Shown piece by piece: positions 7,227 through 14,630 of a DNA stretch of 37,550 nt. The notes below the pieces were generated by a model, which was not told where the DNA came from, ran no database searches, and saw only the letters and a program-made list of their open reading frames with translations. A program made the translations under genes and the position numbers. The stretch comes from JBEKTY01 sp049515555 (lineage in GTDB: Bacteria; Planctomycetota; Planctomycetia; Pirellulales; Thermoguttaceae), in contig JBEKTY010000070.1 in assembly GCA_049515555.1 (NCBI GenBank), positions 1-37,550 of the forward strand, in the 5' to 3' direction. Every line of letters starts with the position of its first letter. The first letter of the stretch is position 1.

Positions 7227-8045
7227 TCACCACTTGATGTCGGATTGGACGGGCCCCTGGTGCCGGTCGCAACGCGGGGCGATGGGCCAGGCGCGGAATT
7301 CGTCGAGCAGCTCGACCATGCGGGCCAGCACGGCCTCCCAGATGATCTTCCCCTTGCCGGCCGTGGCGGCCGTCGGATCGCCGTGCACGCCCACCTTGGT
7401 CCAGCGGGCCCAATAGTCGCTGAAACGCACGAAGGGCGTGGTGCTGTCGGAGGTCATGTAGCGGCCCGCCACGTCGTTGCCGGCCACGGCCCGCTCCATG
7501 CGCACCCGCTCCGGGGCCAGGTGCAGGTACAGCGAGGTCTCGAACTCGTCGGCGTGGGCCATGACCGGCGTTTCACGGACCTGCTGGAAAGCCTCCACGC
7601 CCAGCGTGTAGTAGTTCACCGCGATGCACAGCGAATGCGTTTCCAGCACGGTCTTGCGGGCCACCAGGTCTACCAGCGGCGTATTGGACCCGTGGCCGTT
7701 GACGATCATGATCTTCTCGAACCCGTGGTAGGCCACGCTCTTGGTGACGTTCAGGCAGAAGGCGATGAACACCTCCGGCTCGATGTGGATCGTGCCGGGG
7801 AAGTCGATGTGGTGCCGGTTCAGGCCGAAGGGCACGGGCGGCAGCACCAGCACGCGATCGGCCGCCCGGCGGCCCAGCTCCAGGCACACCGCTTCGGCCA
7901 GGAACACGTCCACGTCCAAGGGCAGATGCGGGCCGTGCTGCTCGATGGAGCCGGTGGGCAGGATGACCACCTTCCGGGCCGCGATGGCCGCGTTCATCTC
8001 CTCCCAGGTGAGGTGCTGATACCGATACTGGCTGGTGCTTTCCAT
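7227..8045 (-). CDS. Creatininase-family amidohydrolase
   Basis: A 272-residue cytosolic protein. The first metal-binding block is LPTGSIEQHGPHLPLDVD (E35, H37 and a following D), and the second is IMIVNGHGSNTP. A third (AHADEFETSLYLHLAPERV) carries the E/H residues typical of the family. Creatininases are binuclear-metal amidohydrolases that open cyclic amides; close relatives act on other amides in cofactor and sugar pathways, so the substrate here is unknown. ATG 8045 is chosen because homology begins there; the open frame upstream runs into a palindromic repeat (8080-8144) and is not protein-like. It is divergent from the MFS gene across a repeat-rich gap. Confidence 0.87.
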   Translation of the reverse strand: MESTSQYRYQHLTWEEMNAAIAARKVVILPTGSIEQHGPHLPLDVDVFLAEAVCLELGRRAADRVLVLPPVPFGLNRHHIDFPGTIHIEPEVFIAFCLNVTKSVAYHGFEKIMIVNGHGSNTPLVDLVARKTVLETHSLCIAVNYYTLGVEAFQQVRETPVMAHADEFETSLYLHLAPERVRMERAVAGNDVAGRYMTSDSTTPFVRFSDYWARWTKVGVHGDPTAATAGKGKIIWEAVLARMVELLDEFRAWPIAPRCDRHQGPVQSDIKW

Positions 8046-8079
8046 ACCTGTGTTCCTACGGTTCGGCCGGTCGTGGGCT

Positions 8080-8144
8080 GGGTGCCACTGCTGGCTTGCC
8101 CAGCAGTGTGAGAAGCACTGTTGGGCAAGCCAGCAGTGGCACCC
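8080..8144. repeat. 65-bp twin-hairpin repeat, copy A
   Basis: Outer arms GGGTGC (8080-8085) and GCACCC (8139-8144). Inner hairpin 1 is CACTGCTGG, loop CTTGC, CCAGCAGTG (8086-8108). A 7-nt spacer TGAGAAG follows. Hairpin 2 is CACTGTTGG, loop GCAAG, CCAGCAGTG (8116-8138, one G-T pair). The two loops are complementary. The copy lies 35 bp upstream of the creatininase-like start, in its leader or promoter region. Confidence 0.9.
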
Positions 8145-8283
8145 GTGGGCGCCCTGGCTATTGTACTGCCCACCGCGGCTGCCGTGCAACGGCTGCTGCC
8201 GGCACCGTGTGCGGCAAGTTTTCCTGGCAACGTATGGAATCGCAGGGACAATCGGGGAACCCGCTAGGGTTCCAAGCCATTAG

Positions 8284-8480
8284 CCCCGGGTCGTGCTTCA
8301 CGACCCGGGGTTCACGGATCCGAAAAACCGCCGACCCTGGAGGGGTCGCAGCCGGCCGCCGCTTCGACCCCTGCCGGGGTCGGTTGCGCGTGGGGGCCTC
8401 GCGACCGGTGGTGTCGTCGCTACCGCTCCTCAACCACCGGCTAATATCTGGAATCCCTCCGGGATAACCGGCAGCGCCGA
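8284..8480. repeat. Cluster of hairpin repeats and a degenerate dispersed repeat
   Basis: CCCCGGGTCGTG, CTT, CACGACCCGGGG at 8284-8310 is a perfect 12-bp stem. It is followed by two GACC-type hairpins (8332-8348 and 8365-8382) and then by about 75 bp (8399-8475) that recur, inverted and diverged, near 37100-37175. The surrounding 8145-8537 holds no gene I can support. Confidence 0.65.
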
Positions 8481-8537
8481 AAACGACCGTGAACGGGCGT
8501 GATTCTCGCTGCCAGGAAGAATCGCCGCCAGCGCGGC

Positions 8538-8591
8538 ACTAACCGTCGTAGTACTAACCGTCTGGTGAGTGGTATTCTCGGCCGTTACAAT
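8538..8591 (+). promoter_or_regulatory. Candidate promoter with a 10-bp direct repeat upstream of the MFS gene
   Basis: TACAAT at 8586-8591 is a five-of-six -10 match, with a weak -35 (TGGTGA, 8563-8568) at 17 bp. ACTAACCGTC occurs twice (8538-8547 and 8553-8562), ending next to the -35. That is an activator- or repressor-like arrangement. The ATG is 52 bp downstream of the -10. Confidence 0.35.
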
Positions 8592-8642
8592 GGCCGGCGG
8601 ACGGCACACGGAGTGTGCCTGCTACTTTACTCGGAGGAATGT

Positions 8643-10139
8643 ATGAACCACGTTCGGCATCCGCGTGCCGCGCAAGCCCGGCCGACCCGCATCCGCTACG
8701 GCGTGCTGGGATTTGCCTGCACACTGGCGATGATCACTTACCTGGACCGGGCCTGCATGGGTTCGGCGGCCAAGTCGTTCATGCGCGACCTGGGCCTCAA
8801 CAGCGTCGGCGATTTGAAGTGGGTGTTTGCCGCCGCGACGATCACCTATGCCCTGTTCGAGATCCCCGCCGGCTGGCTGGGCGACGTGTTCGGGCCGCGG
8901 CGCACGCTGATCCGCATCGTGCTGGCGTGGTCCGCCCTGACGGGGCTGACCGGCCTGGTGGGCATGTCGGCCGGCGGCTGGCGGCTGGGGGCCTTCCAAC
9001 TCCGGGCCTGCGCGATCACGCCCCTGGCCGTGCTCGTCGCGGTGCGGGCCCTGTTCGGCATGTGCCAGGCCGGGGCCTTTCCCAACATCACCCGCGCCTT
9101 GCACAACTGGTTCCCGTGGAGCGAGCGCGGCGTGGCCCAGGGGTCGGTGTGGATGTGCGGGCGGCTGATGGGCGGCCTGACGCCCTTGGTTTGGATGCTG
9201 CTGGTCGAGGGCCTGGGCCGGCCGGCGGCCGAGCCGGATGCCGCACCGGCCGCCTGCGGGCTGCTGCCGCCGCTGGTGCACTGGCGGGCCGCCTTATGGC
9301 TGTTCGCAGCGGTGGGCGCGGTCTGGTGCGGGCTGTTCGCGGTTTGGTTCCGCAACCGGCCGGAGGAACATCGCGGCGTCAACGCGGCGGAGCTGGCGCT
9401 GATCCGCGCCGGCCAGGCCGAGCCGCACGCGGCGCACGCCGGCGTGCCCTGGCGGCGCCTGCTGAGCGGTTCCAACCTGTGGGTCTTGTGCCTGATGTAC
9501 GCCTGCCAGTCGTACGGCTGGATGTTCTACATGACCTACTTGCCCAGCTTCCTGGAAGACCACTACGCGGTCGGCGCGCAGGGCACGCTGGGGGCGATCT
9601 ACAAGGGCGGACCGTTGTGGCTGGGCGCGGCGGGCTGCCTGCTGGGCGGACTGGCCACCGACTGGCTGGCGCGCCGCACCGGCAGCCGCCGCCGGGCCCG
9701 CCGCCTGCTGGGAATGCTCGGCCACAGCTTAACGGCCGTGTGCTTCTTACTGTGCCCGCACATGCCCCAGGCCTTCTGGTTCTTCGTGGCCATATCGCTG
9801 TCGGGCTTCTTCACCGACCTGACGATGGGACCGGCGTGGGCCGTGTGCCAGGACATCGGGCGGCGCTACGCGGCGATCGTGGCCGGCTGCATGAACATGT
9901 GCGGGGCCTGCGGGGGGGCGGCGGCCAATTGGGCCACCGGCGCGATCCTGCAGCGGTCGCTGGCCGCCCACGCCGCCGGCCTGGGCCTCGCGGTGCATCA
10001 GCTCTCCCCGGCCCAGCACGCCGCCGGCGAGCTGGCCGGCTACCGGCTCAACTTCCTGATCTCGGCGGCCGTATTCGTCGTGGGCACGCTCTGCTGGCGG
10101 CTGATAGATCCCGACCGGCCGGTCGTGCCCGACGCGTAA
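8643..10139 (+). CDS. MFS transporter, ACS-type (sugar acid/anion) family
   Basis: A 498-residue polytopic inner-membrane protein with about 12 helices. The loop 2-3 MFS signature is visible as GWLGDVFGPRRTL, and FPNITRALHNWFPWSERGVAQG in helix 4-5 is typical of the anion:cation symporter family (hexuronate, galactonate and glucarate carriers). LDRACMGSAAKSF in helix 1 fits the same group. It therefore probably imports sugar acids or other organic anions with protons, consistent with the lyases downstream that would release unsaturated uronates. ATG 8643 follows GGAGG by 7 nt; the upstream open frame is repeat sequence. DUF362, beta-helix and lyase genes follow on the same strand with gaps of 110-400 bp filled with repeats. 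Confidence 0.88.
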   Translation: MNHVRHPRAAQARPTRIRYGVLGFACTLAMITYLDRACMGSAAKSFMRDLGLNSVGDLKWVFAAATITYALFEIPAGWLGDVFGPRRTLIRIVLAWSALTGLTGLVGMSAGGWRLGAFQLRACAITPLAVLVAVRALFGMCQAGAFPNITRALHNWFPWSERGVAQGSVWMCGRLMGGLTPLVWMLLVEGLGRPAAEPDAAPAACGLLPPLVHWRAALWLFAAVGAVWCGLFAVWFRNRPEEHRGVNAAELALIRAGQAEPHAAHAGVPWRRLLSGSNLWVLCLMYACQSYGWMFYMTYLPSFLEDHYAVGAQGTLGAIYKGGPLWLGAAGCLLGGLATDWLARRTGSRRRARRLLGMLGHSLTAVCFLLCPHMPQAFWFFVAISLSGFFTDLTMGPAWAVCQDIGRRYAAIVAGCMNMCGACGGAAANWATGAILQRSLAAHAAGLGLAVHQLSPAQHAAGELAGYRLNFLISAAVFVVGTLCWRLIDPDRPVVPDA

Positions 10140-10162
10140 GCCGGATTATTCACCGGTCGTTC

Positions 10163-10230
10163 GTAGTGACCGCATTCATGCGGTCCTTGCCCTGTTCACA
10201 CTCTCCGGACCCGATAAATCGGGTCACTAC
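10163..10230. repeat. Twin-hairpin repeat, GTAGTGACC family
   Basis: Outer arms GTAGT (10163-10167) and ACTAC (10226-10230) enclose two hairpins with different stems: GACCGCAT, TC, ATGCGGTC (10168-10185) and GACCCGAT, AA, ATCGGGTC (10208-10225). It lies 24 bp after the MFS stop codon, where it may act as a terminator or protect the mRNA end. Confidence 0.8.
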
Positions 10231-10382
10231 CAGCCTCGGTGAACAATCGCGGCTAGGCGGGCCCATTGTGCCGTGCCGACTTTCTCTTGTGGCCGGCCAC
10301 CAAACGTGGTTCAATACAGAGGAGCCCGGTGGTCCCCGCGGCCGGGCAATTGTTGCCGGCCCTTTTTCCGAGGAGGATTCCC

Positions 10383-11489
10383 ATGACAACCGCATCTTGC
10401 ATCGCCGGTCGACGGCAGTTCCTTAAGACCGCGGTGGCCGGCTCTCTGGCGGTGGCCTGCCCCGCGGGTTGGTCCCCCGTTGCCCGCGCTGCCAGCACGG
10501 ATGCTGCGGCCGGCGCGTCGGCCGCCGCGGACGCCGGCCGCCCCGCGCGCGTCGCGCTGTCGGCTGGCGACGATCGGGCCCAGATCGCCTTCTCGGCGCT
10601 CAAGTCATTGGGACCAGAGATCGCCGCGGCTATCGGCAGTCGCCAGGTGGTGATCAAGCCCAACAACGTGGCGATCGATATTCAACTGTCTGCGACCCAT
10701 GCCGGCTGCCTGGAAGGGATCATCGAGTTCCTCAAGTCGATCGGCAAGCTGAACCAGGCGGTGATTGCCGAATCGGCGGCCAACGGGCCGACCCTGGAGG
10801 GATTCGCCAATTACGGCTACACGCGCCTGGCGGCGAAGTACGGCCTGAAGCTGGTCGATCTCGACCAGGGGCCCAGCCGGGTCCTGCAGGTATTCGACCA
10901 GCGCGATTTCCGCCCGCATCCGATACGCATGTCGCAATGGCTGCTGGACCGCGACAAGTTCATCATTTCGGCCGCCAAGATGAAGACCCACGACCTGGTG
11001 GTGACCACCCTGTCGCTGAAGAACATCGTGTTGGCCGCGCCGATCAAGGATCCGGGCTTCAGCTTCAGCAATCGCGCCAAGCCGGGCGCTAAGAGCGACA
11101 AGCGCATCGCCCACGGCGGCGGCATTCGCGGCTTGAACTACAACCTGTTCGCCCTGGCGCACGTCCTGCACCCGCACCTGGCGGTCATCGACGGTTACGA
11201 CGGCATGCAAGGCTACGGTCCCACCCGCGGCACGGCGGTCGAGCACCGCGTGTGCCTGGCCGGCACCGACTGGCTGGCCGCCGACCGGGTTGCCGTCGAG
11301 CTGATGGGCATCGACTTTGCCAAGGTCGGCTACCTGAATTACTGCGCCGACGCGGGGCTGGGCCAGGCCGACCTCAAGCAGATCGAGATCGTGGGCGAGC
11401 CCCTGGCCCGGCACGTCAAGAAATATAAGCTGGCCCCCAACATCGAGGAACAGCTTATCTGGATGAAGCCGGCGAAGGGTGAGGGATGA
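10383..11489 (+). CDS. Tat-exported DUF362 protein
   Basis: A 368-residue protein with a Tat-type leader (GRRQFLKTAVAGSLAVACPA, residues 9-28) followed by a DUF362 domain: VVIKPNNVAID, LNQAVIAESAANGPTLEGFANYGY, FIISAAKMKTHDLVVTTLSLKNIVLAAP, AVIDGYDGMQGYGPTRG and DWLAADRVAVELMGID. DUF362 proteins are often found beside iron-sulfur proteins and polysaccharide loci; their reaction is unknown. No added ferredoxin motif is seen, so this is the short type. ATG 10383 has GAGGAGG 7 nt upstream. The last residues (KGEG) and the stop codon lie inside a tandem heptamer repeat, so the original C terminus may have been replaced by repeat sequence. Confidence 0.88.
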   Translation: MTTASCIAGRRQFLKTAVAGSLAVACPAGWSPVARAASTDAAAGASAAADAGRPARVALSAGDDRAQIAFSALKSLGPEIAAAIGSRQVVIKPNNVAIDIQLSATHAGCLEGIIEFLKSIGKLNQAVIAESAANGPTLEGFANYGYTRLAAKYGLKLVDLDQGPSRVLQVFDQRDFRPHPIRMSQWLLDRDKFIISAAKMKTHDLVVTTLSLKNIVLAAPIKDPGFSFSNRAKPGAKSDKRIAHGGGIRGLNYNLFALAHVLHPHLAVIDGYDGMQGYGPTRGTAVEHRVCLAGTDWLAADRVAVELMGIDFAKVGYLNYCADAGLGQADLKQIEIVGEPLARHVKKYKLAPNIEEQLIWMKPAKGEG

Positions 11490-11511
11490 GGGATGAGGGG
11501 TGAGGGGTGAG
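11481..11511. repeat. Tandem 7-bp repeat across a stop codon
   Basis: Four and a half units: GAGGGAT, GAGGGAT, GAGGGGT, GAGGGGT, GAG. The first unit supplies the TGA stop of the DUF362 gene. Copy-number change would move or remove the stop, because 7 is not a multiple of 3. Confidence 0.9.
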
Positions 11512-11577
11512 TACTGATTGTTGAAAGCTGACCGCTGAAAGCTGACCGCCGACCGCTTCTTCTTACAACCGGAGCAG

Positions 11578-11796
11578 GTTTGTAGGGTGGGTCGAGCGCA
11601 GCGAGCCCCACCAGCAGTTCTTCGCGGATCTTGGTGGGGCTCGCTCGGGCTCGACCCACCCAACTACGAGCGGGCGCATCCGCGAACCCGATAGGCTCGC
11701 GGCTCTTGCAATGCGCGCGGCGTGAAGTTAATCTCAAGCCGGGCAGCGCGCCAGACTGATGGTGGGGCTCGCTACCGCTCGACCCACCCTACAAAC
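11578..11796. mobile_element. 219-bp MITE-like element with 21-bp perfect terminal inverted repeats
   Basis: The left end at 11578-11598 and the right end at 11776-11796 are exact inverse copies (key core GTAGGGTGGGTCGAGCG). Inside the left end, 11585-11613 also pairs with 11632-11661, and a third arm GGTGGGGCTCGC lies at 11761-11772. No open frame for a transposase fits, so movement would need an enzyme supplied elsewhere. No clear target-site duplication was seen. Confidence 0.7.
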
Positions 11797-11809
11797 TCCC
11801 TCGCCCCGG

Positions 11810-11830
11810 CCCTCTCCCGGAGGGAGAGGG
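11810..11830. repeat. Dispersed hairpin repeat, CCCTCTCCC family
   Basis: CCCTCTCCC, GGA, GGGAGAGGG with CCTCGCCCCGG before it, matching the copy at 7196-7216. It lies 14 bp beyond the right end of the MITE-like element. Apart from the tandem repeat, the MITE and this hairpin, 11490-11887 holds nothing gene-like. Confidence 0.75.
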
Positions 11831-11887
11831 GGACTGCTTGTGCGCCCTTCACCCCAATTTGGAAAGCTCCAGTTGAAAGGCTCATGA

Positions 11888-14515
11888 GTGCGGACGTTCC
11901 TGGTTCTTGCCTCGGCGGTCTGGATGACGATCGGCACGCGGGCCGGTGCGGCGTGGGCCGGCGAGGCGGGCGGCGGCGCGGTGCGCGAAATTAGCGTGGG
12001 CGCCGCGGGCCGCGAGCCGGGCGGGGCCGACCCGCACACCATCCAGGAGGCGATCGACCGCATGGCGGGCCTGGGCGGCGGCACGGTGCGGATCGGCCCG
12101 GGGCGCTACGTGTTGCGTAGCGCGCTTGCCCTGCGCAGCAACGTGCGGGTAATCGGCGCCGCGGGGGGCACTGTGCTTACAAGCTGCGCAGGGGCGCAAA
12201 CCCGCTTGGCCCGGGATGCGACGCCCAACAGCGACCAGATCGTGCTGGCCGACGACGCGGCTTTTCGCGTGGGCGACGGCGTGGCCATCCGCGACGACCG
12301 TTCTCCTTCATCCTTTGGCGTTACGACCGCGACCCTGCTGGAGAAGACCGCTCCCAAGACGTTCCGGCTCTCGGCGCCCTTGACGCAGGCTTACGCGGTA
12401 TCTGCCAGGGCCACCGTAGTGCGGGCCTTTCCCGTGGTCGGCGGATGGAACGTCCATCACGCGACGGTCGAGGGCCTGACGATCGACGGGAACCGCCCCC
12501 AGGCCGAGGCCCTGGACGGTTGCCGCGGGGCGGGCATCTACCTGTATGCGTGCCAGGACGTGACCATCCGCAACTGCACGGTGCGCAACTACCGCGGCGA
12601 CGGCATCAGCTTCCAGTGGTCGTCGCAAGGCGTGACCATCGAAGACTGCCTGGTGGAGAACTGTGCCGTCTTCGGCCTGCATCCCGGCAGCGACTCGCAT
12701 CACTCGCTGGTGCGGCGGAACTGTTCGGTGGGCAACGGCGGCCCGGGGGTGTTCGTCTGCGAGAATGTCCGGCACGTCGTGTTCGAGAAGAACAATCTCC
12801 GCCGCAACCAGGGCCCGGGAATCTCCACCGGTTGCCGCGACGCCGACAACATCTTCCGAGAGAACACCATCGCGGGCAACGGCCGGACGGGCATCCTCTT
12901 TCGCGACGACGGCGGCGAGGCCAAGGGGGCCCATCGCAACGTGTTCGAGCACAACGTCGTCATCGACAACGGCCCGGCGGGCAAAGACACTGGCCCGGCG
13001 GGCAAAGACACTGGCTCGGCGGGCAACGGCCAGCCGCTCCCGGCGTGCGTCACAATCCTCGGCAGCCACCGCGACCTGGTCTTTCGCAATAACACGCTGG
13101 GCAACAGCCAGCCCGGCGGACCGGCGGGGAGCGGTATTCTCGTCGTCGGCGAGGCCCAGGGTCTGACGAGCGAGGCTAATCAGTTCCTCAACCTCAAGAC
13201 GGAAGTCGAGCGGTGCGGCCCGCGCGTGCCGGCCCGGCCGGCGGCCGATCCGCGGAGCGAGCAGTTCCTGCCGCGGGGCGTGTACTGGACGGGCGGGGCC
13301 ACGTTCCAGGAGTGCCCGTGGCCGGAGAGCCGCTGGCGAAGAATCGACGCGGCGCTGGACGACCTGGCCGCGCATCGCGTCAACGCGGTGTGGCTGACGC
13401 ACCTTTCGGCCGCCGAGACGGCGCAGTTCGCGCGCCGCGCGGCGCAGCGCGGCATCTACCTGGTGGCCGCGCTGGGCGAGTTGGCGGGCGAGGTCGGCCG
13501 CATTCGCAAGGGCGACCACGAAGGGCTCATCCGGCGGACCATCCAGGCTTGGGGCGATGCGCCGAAACCCATCGCTTGGGGCCTGGGCGACGAGCCGCGC
13601 ACGCCGTACATGCACGAAATGGCCGCCTACGTCGAGGCCTGGCGGAAACACGCACCCGGCGAGCCCGTCACCACGGTGGCCACGTGCGGCGACGTGGAGG
13701 CGGCGGGCAAGGCCGGTTTCGACGCCCTGGCCTGCGACGTTTATCCCTTCTTCAGTCCGGGCAATCCGCACGCCTTTGGCGGGCCGCCGCCGGCCGCATG
13801 GCTGCGGAACACCCGCCGCCTGGTGGAACATGCACCGCGCGGGTGGATGATGGGCCAGGCCTTTCAAGAGCCCTGGGGACCGTTCGAGCTCGACGAGCGC
13901 GGCGATATCGTGTACCTGCCGGGCGGGGCGCCGCACTGGGTCATGCCCGCGCCGGCGCAGGTCCGCTGGCAGGCCCTGGCGGCGGTGGCCCTGGGCGCCA
14001 AGGGCATGTTCTACTTCCACTACCGGGCGCTGGTGCGGGCCAAGCCGCGGGCCGGCCCGGCGCAACTGCCCGCGGCCGCCAAGGAAAAGAGCAACTCGCA
14101 CTCGCCGCCGACCTTGGTGTACGGCGACGGCCGGCCCACGCCGCAATACGAGGCCCTCGGCGAGGCCTTCGCCTGGCTGGAGCGAAACGCGCCCCGCTTG
14201 GCGCCGCTGCGGCCGGCGGCGGCCGCCGAGGCCTGGCAGTTCCAACCGTCGCGTGCCAGCGGAGACGTGGTCGGCCTCCTGGTTCACCCCGCCACGGCGC
14301 GGCGCTACCTGATGGTCGTCGCCGGCTGCGACCGCCGCGAAAGCCGGCCGATTCGCATCACGCTCGGTCCGCACGTCGCCGGCCTGAAGAGCATGACGAC
14401 CGGAAGGGACGTTGCGGTGGACGCGTCCGGACAGGCGCGGCAGGTGGAATGCCCGCTGGCGCCGGGGACCGCCGAGCTGCTCGAGTGCCACGAGCAAGTA
14501 TTGGCCGACAAATAA
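11888..14515 (+). CDS. Secreted right-handed beta-helix protein fused to a TIM-barrel glycosidase-like domain
   Basis: An 875-residue exported protein with a GTG start at 11888 and a signal peptide (residues 1-24, ending GAAWAGEA). Residues about 45-430 are a right-handed beta-helix of the pectate-lyase superfamily: repeated NCTVRNYRGDGISFQ, EDCLVENCAVFGL, RNCSVGNGGPGVFV, ENTIAGNGRTGILF. Residues about 440-760 resemble a GH42/GH-A-like TIM barrel: RGVYWTGGATFQ, HRVNAVWLTHLS, then a possible acid residue in WGLGDEPRTPYMHEM (near 567) and ALACDVYPFFSPGN. A beta-sandwich-like tail follows. Beta-helix proteins lyse or bind acidic polysaccharides; activity here is unproven. A weak AAAGG lies upstream of GTG, and the nearby ATG at 11884 is out of frame. 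It is followed by the lyase gene after a twin hairpin. Confidence 0.8.
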   Translation: MRTFLVLASAVWMTIGTRAGAAWAGEAGGGAVREISVGAAGREPGGADPHTIQEAIDRMAGLGGGTVRIGPGRYVLRSALALRSNVRVIGAAGGTVLTSCAGAQTRLARDATPNSDQIVLADDAAFRVGDGVAIRDDRSPSSFGVTTATLLEKTAPKTFRLSAPLTQAYAVSARATVVRAFPVVGGWNVHHATVEGLTIDGNRPQAEALDGCRGAGIYLYACQDVTIRNCTVRNYRGDGISFQWSSQGVTIEDCLVENCAVFGLHPGSDSHHSLVRRNCSVGNGGPGVFVCENVRHVVFEKNNLRRNQGPGISTGCRDADNIFRENTIAGNGRTGILFRDDGGEAKGAHRNVFEHNVVIDNGPAGKDTGPAGKDTGSAGNGQPLPACVTILGSHRDLVFRNNTLGNSQPGGPAGSGILVVGEAQGLTSEANQFLNLKTEVERCGPRVPARPAADPRSEQFLPRGVYWTGGATFQECPWPESRWRRIDAALDDLAAHRVNAVWLTHLSAAETAQFARRAAQRGIYLVAALGELAGEVGRIRKGDHEGLIRRTIQAWGDAPKPIAWGLGDEPRTPYMHEMAAYVEAWRKHAPGEPVTTVATCGDVEAAGKAGFDALACDVYPFFSPGNPHAFGGPPPAAWLRNTRRLVEHAPRGWMMGQAFQEPWGPFELDERGDIVYLPGGAPHWVMPAPAQVRWQALAAVALGAKGMFYFHYRALVRAKPRAGPAQLPAAAKEKSNSHSPPTLVYGDGRPTPQYEALGEAFAWLERNAPRLAPLRPAAAAEAWQFQPSRASGDVVGLLVHPATARRYLMVVAGCDRRESRPIRITLGPHVAGLKSMTTGRDVAVDASGQARQVECPLAPGTAELLECHEQVLADK
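12971..13027. repeat. In-frame 21-bp minisatellite in the beta-helix gene
   Basis: Two full 21-bp units and a partial third encode GPAGKDT, GPAGKDT, GSAGN. The unit is a multiple of 3, so copy-number change would lengthen a surface loop of the helix without breaking the frame. The first two units are identical, which suggests recent expansion. Confidence 0.9.
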
Positions 14516-14579
14516 CTTCCGTACTCATCACGCTCCGCGTGATGCCCTCCCTCTCGCGGAGCGAGAGGAGTACAGGAAG
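14516..14579. repeat. Twin-hairpin repeat directly after the beta-helix stop
   Basis: Outer arms CTTCCGTACT (from 14516) and AGTACAGGAAG (14569-14579) pair with a one-base bulge. Inside are ATCACGC, TCC, GCGTGAT (14527-14543) and CCTCTCGC, GGA, GCGAGAGG (14550-14568). The loops TCC and GGA are complementary. It starts at the base after the stop codon and lies 51 bp before the lyase ATG. Confidence 0.8.
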
Positions 14580-14630
14580 TGCGGAACTTAGTTTTCGGTC
14601 GGTCCTAACCCAAGTAAGGAAAGGAGTTAC

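Noticed and set aside
8615..10426. A 603-codon plus-strand frame overlapping the MFS gene
   Set aside because: It is the high-GC alternative frame of the transporter; its product is rich in R, G, P and A with no fold-like pattern, while the overlapping frame has clear MFS motifs.
12308..14497. A 729-codon minus-strand frame opposite the beta-helix gene
   Set aside because: It has no domain pattern, is biased to R, A, V and H, and is the mirror of a well-supported gene with signal peptide and repeats.
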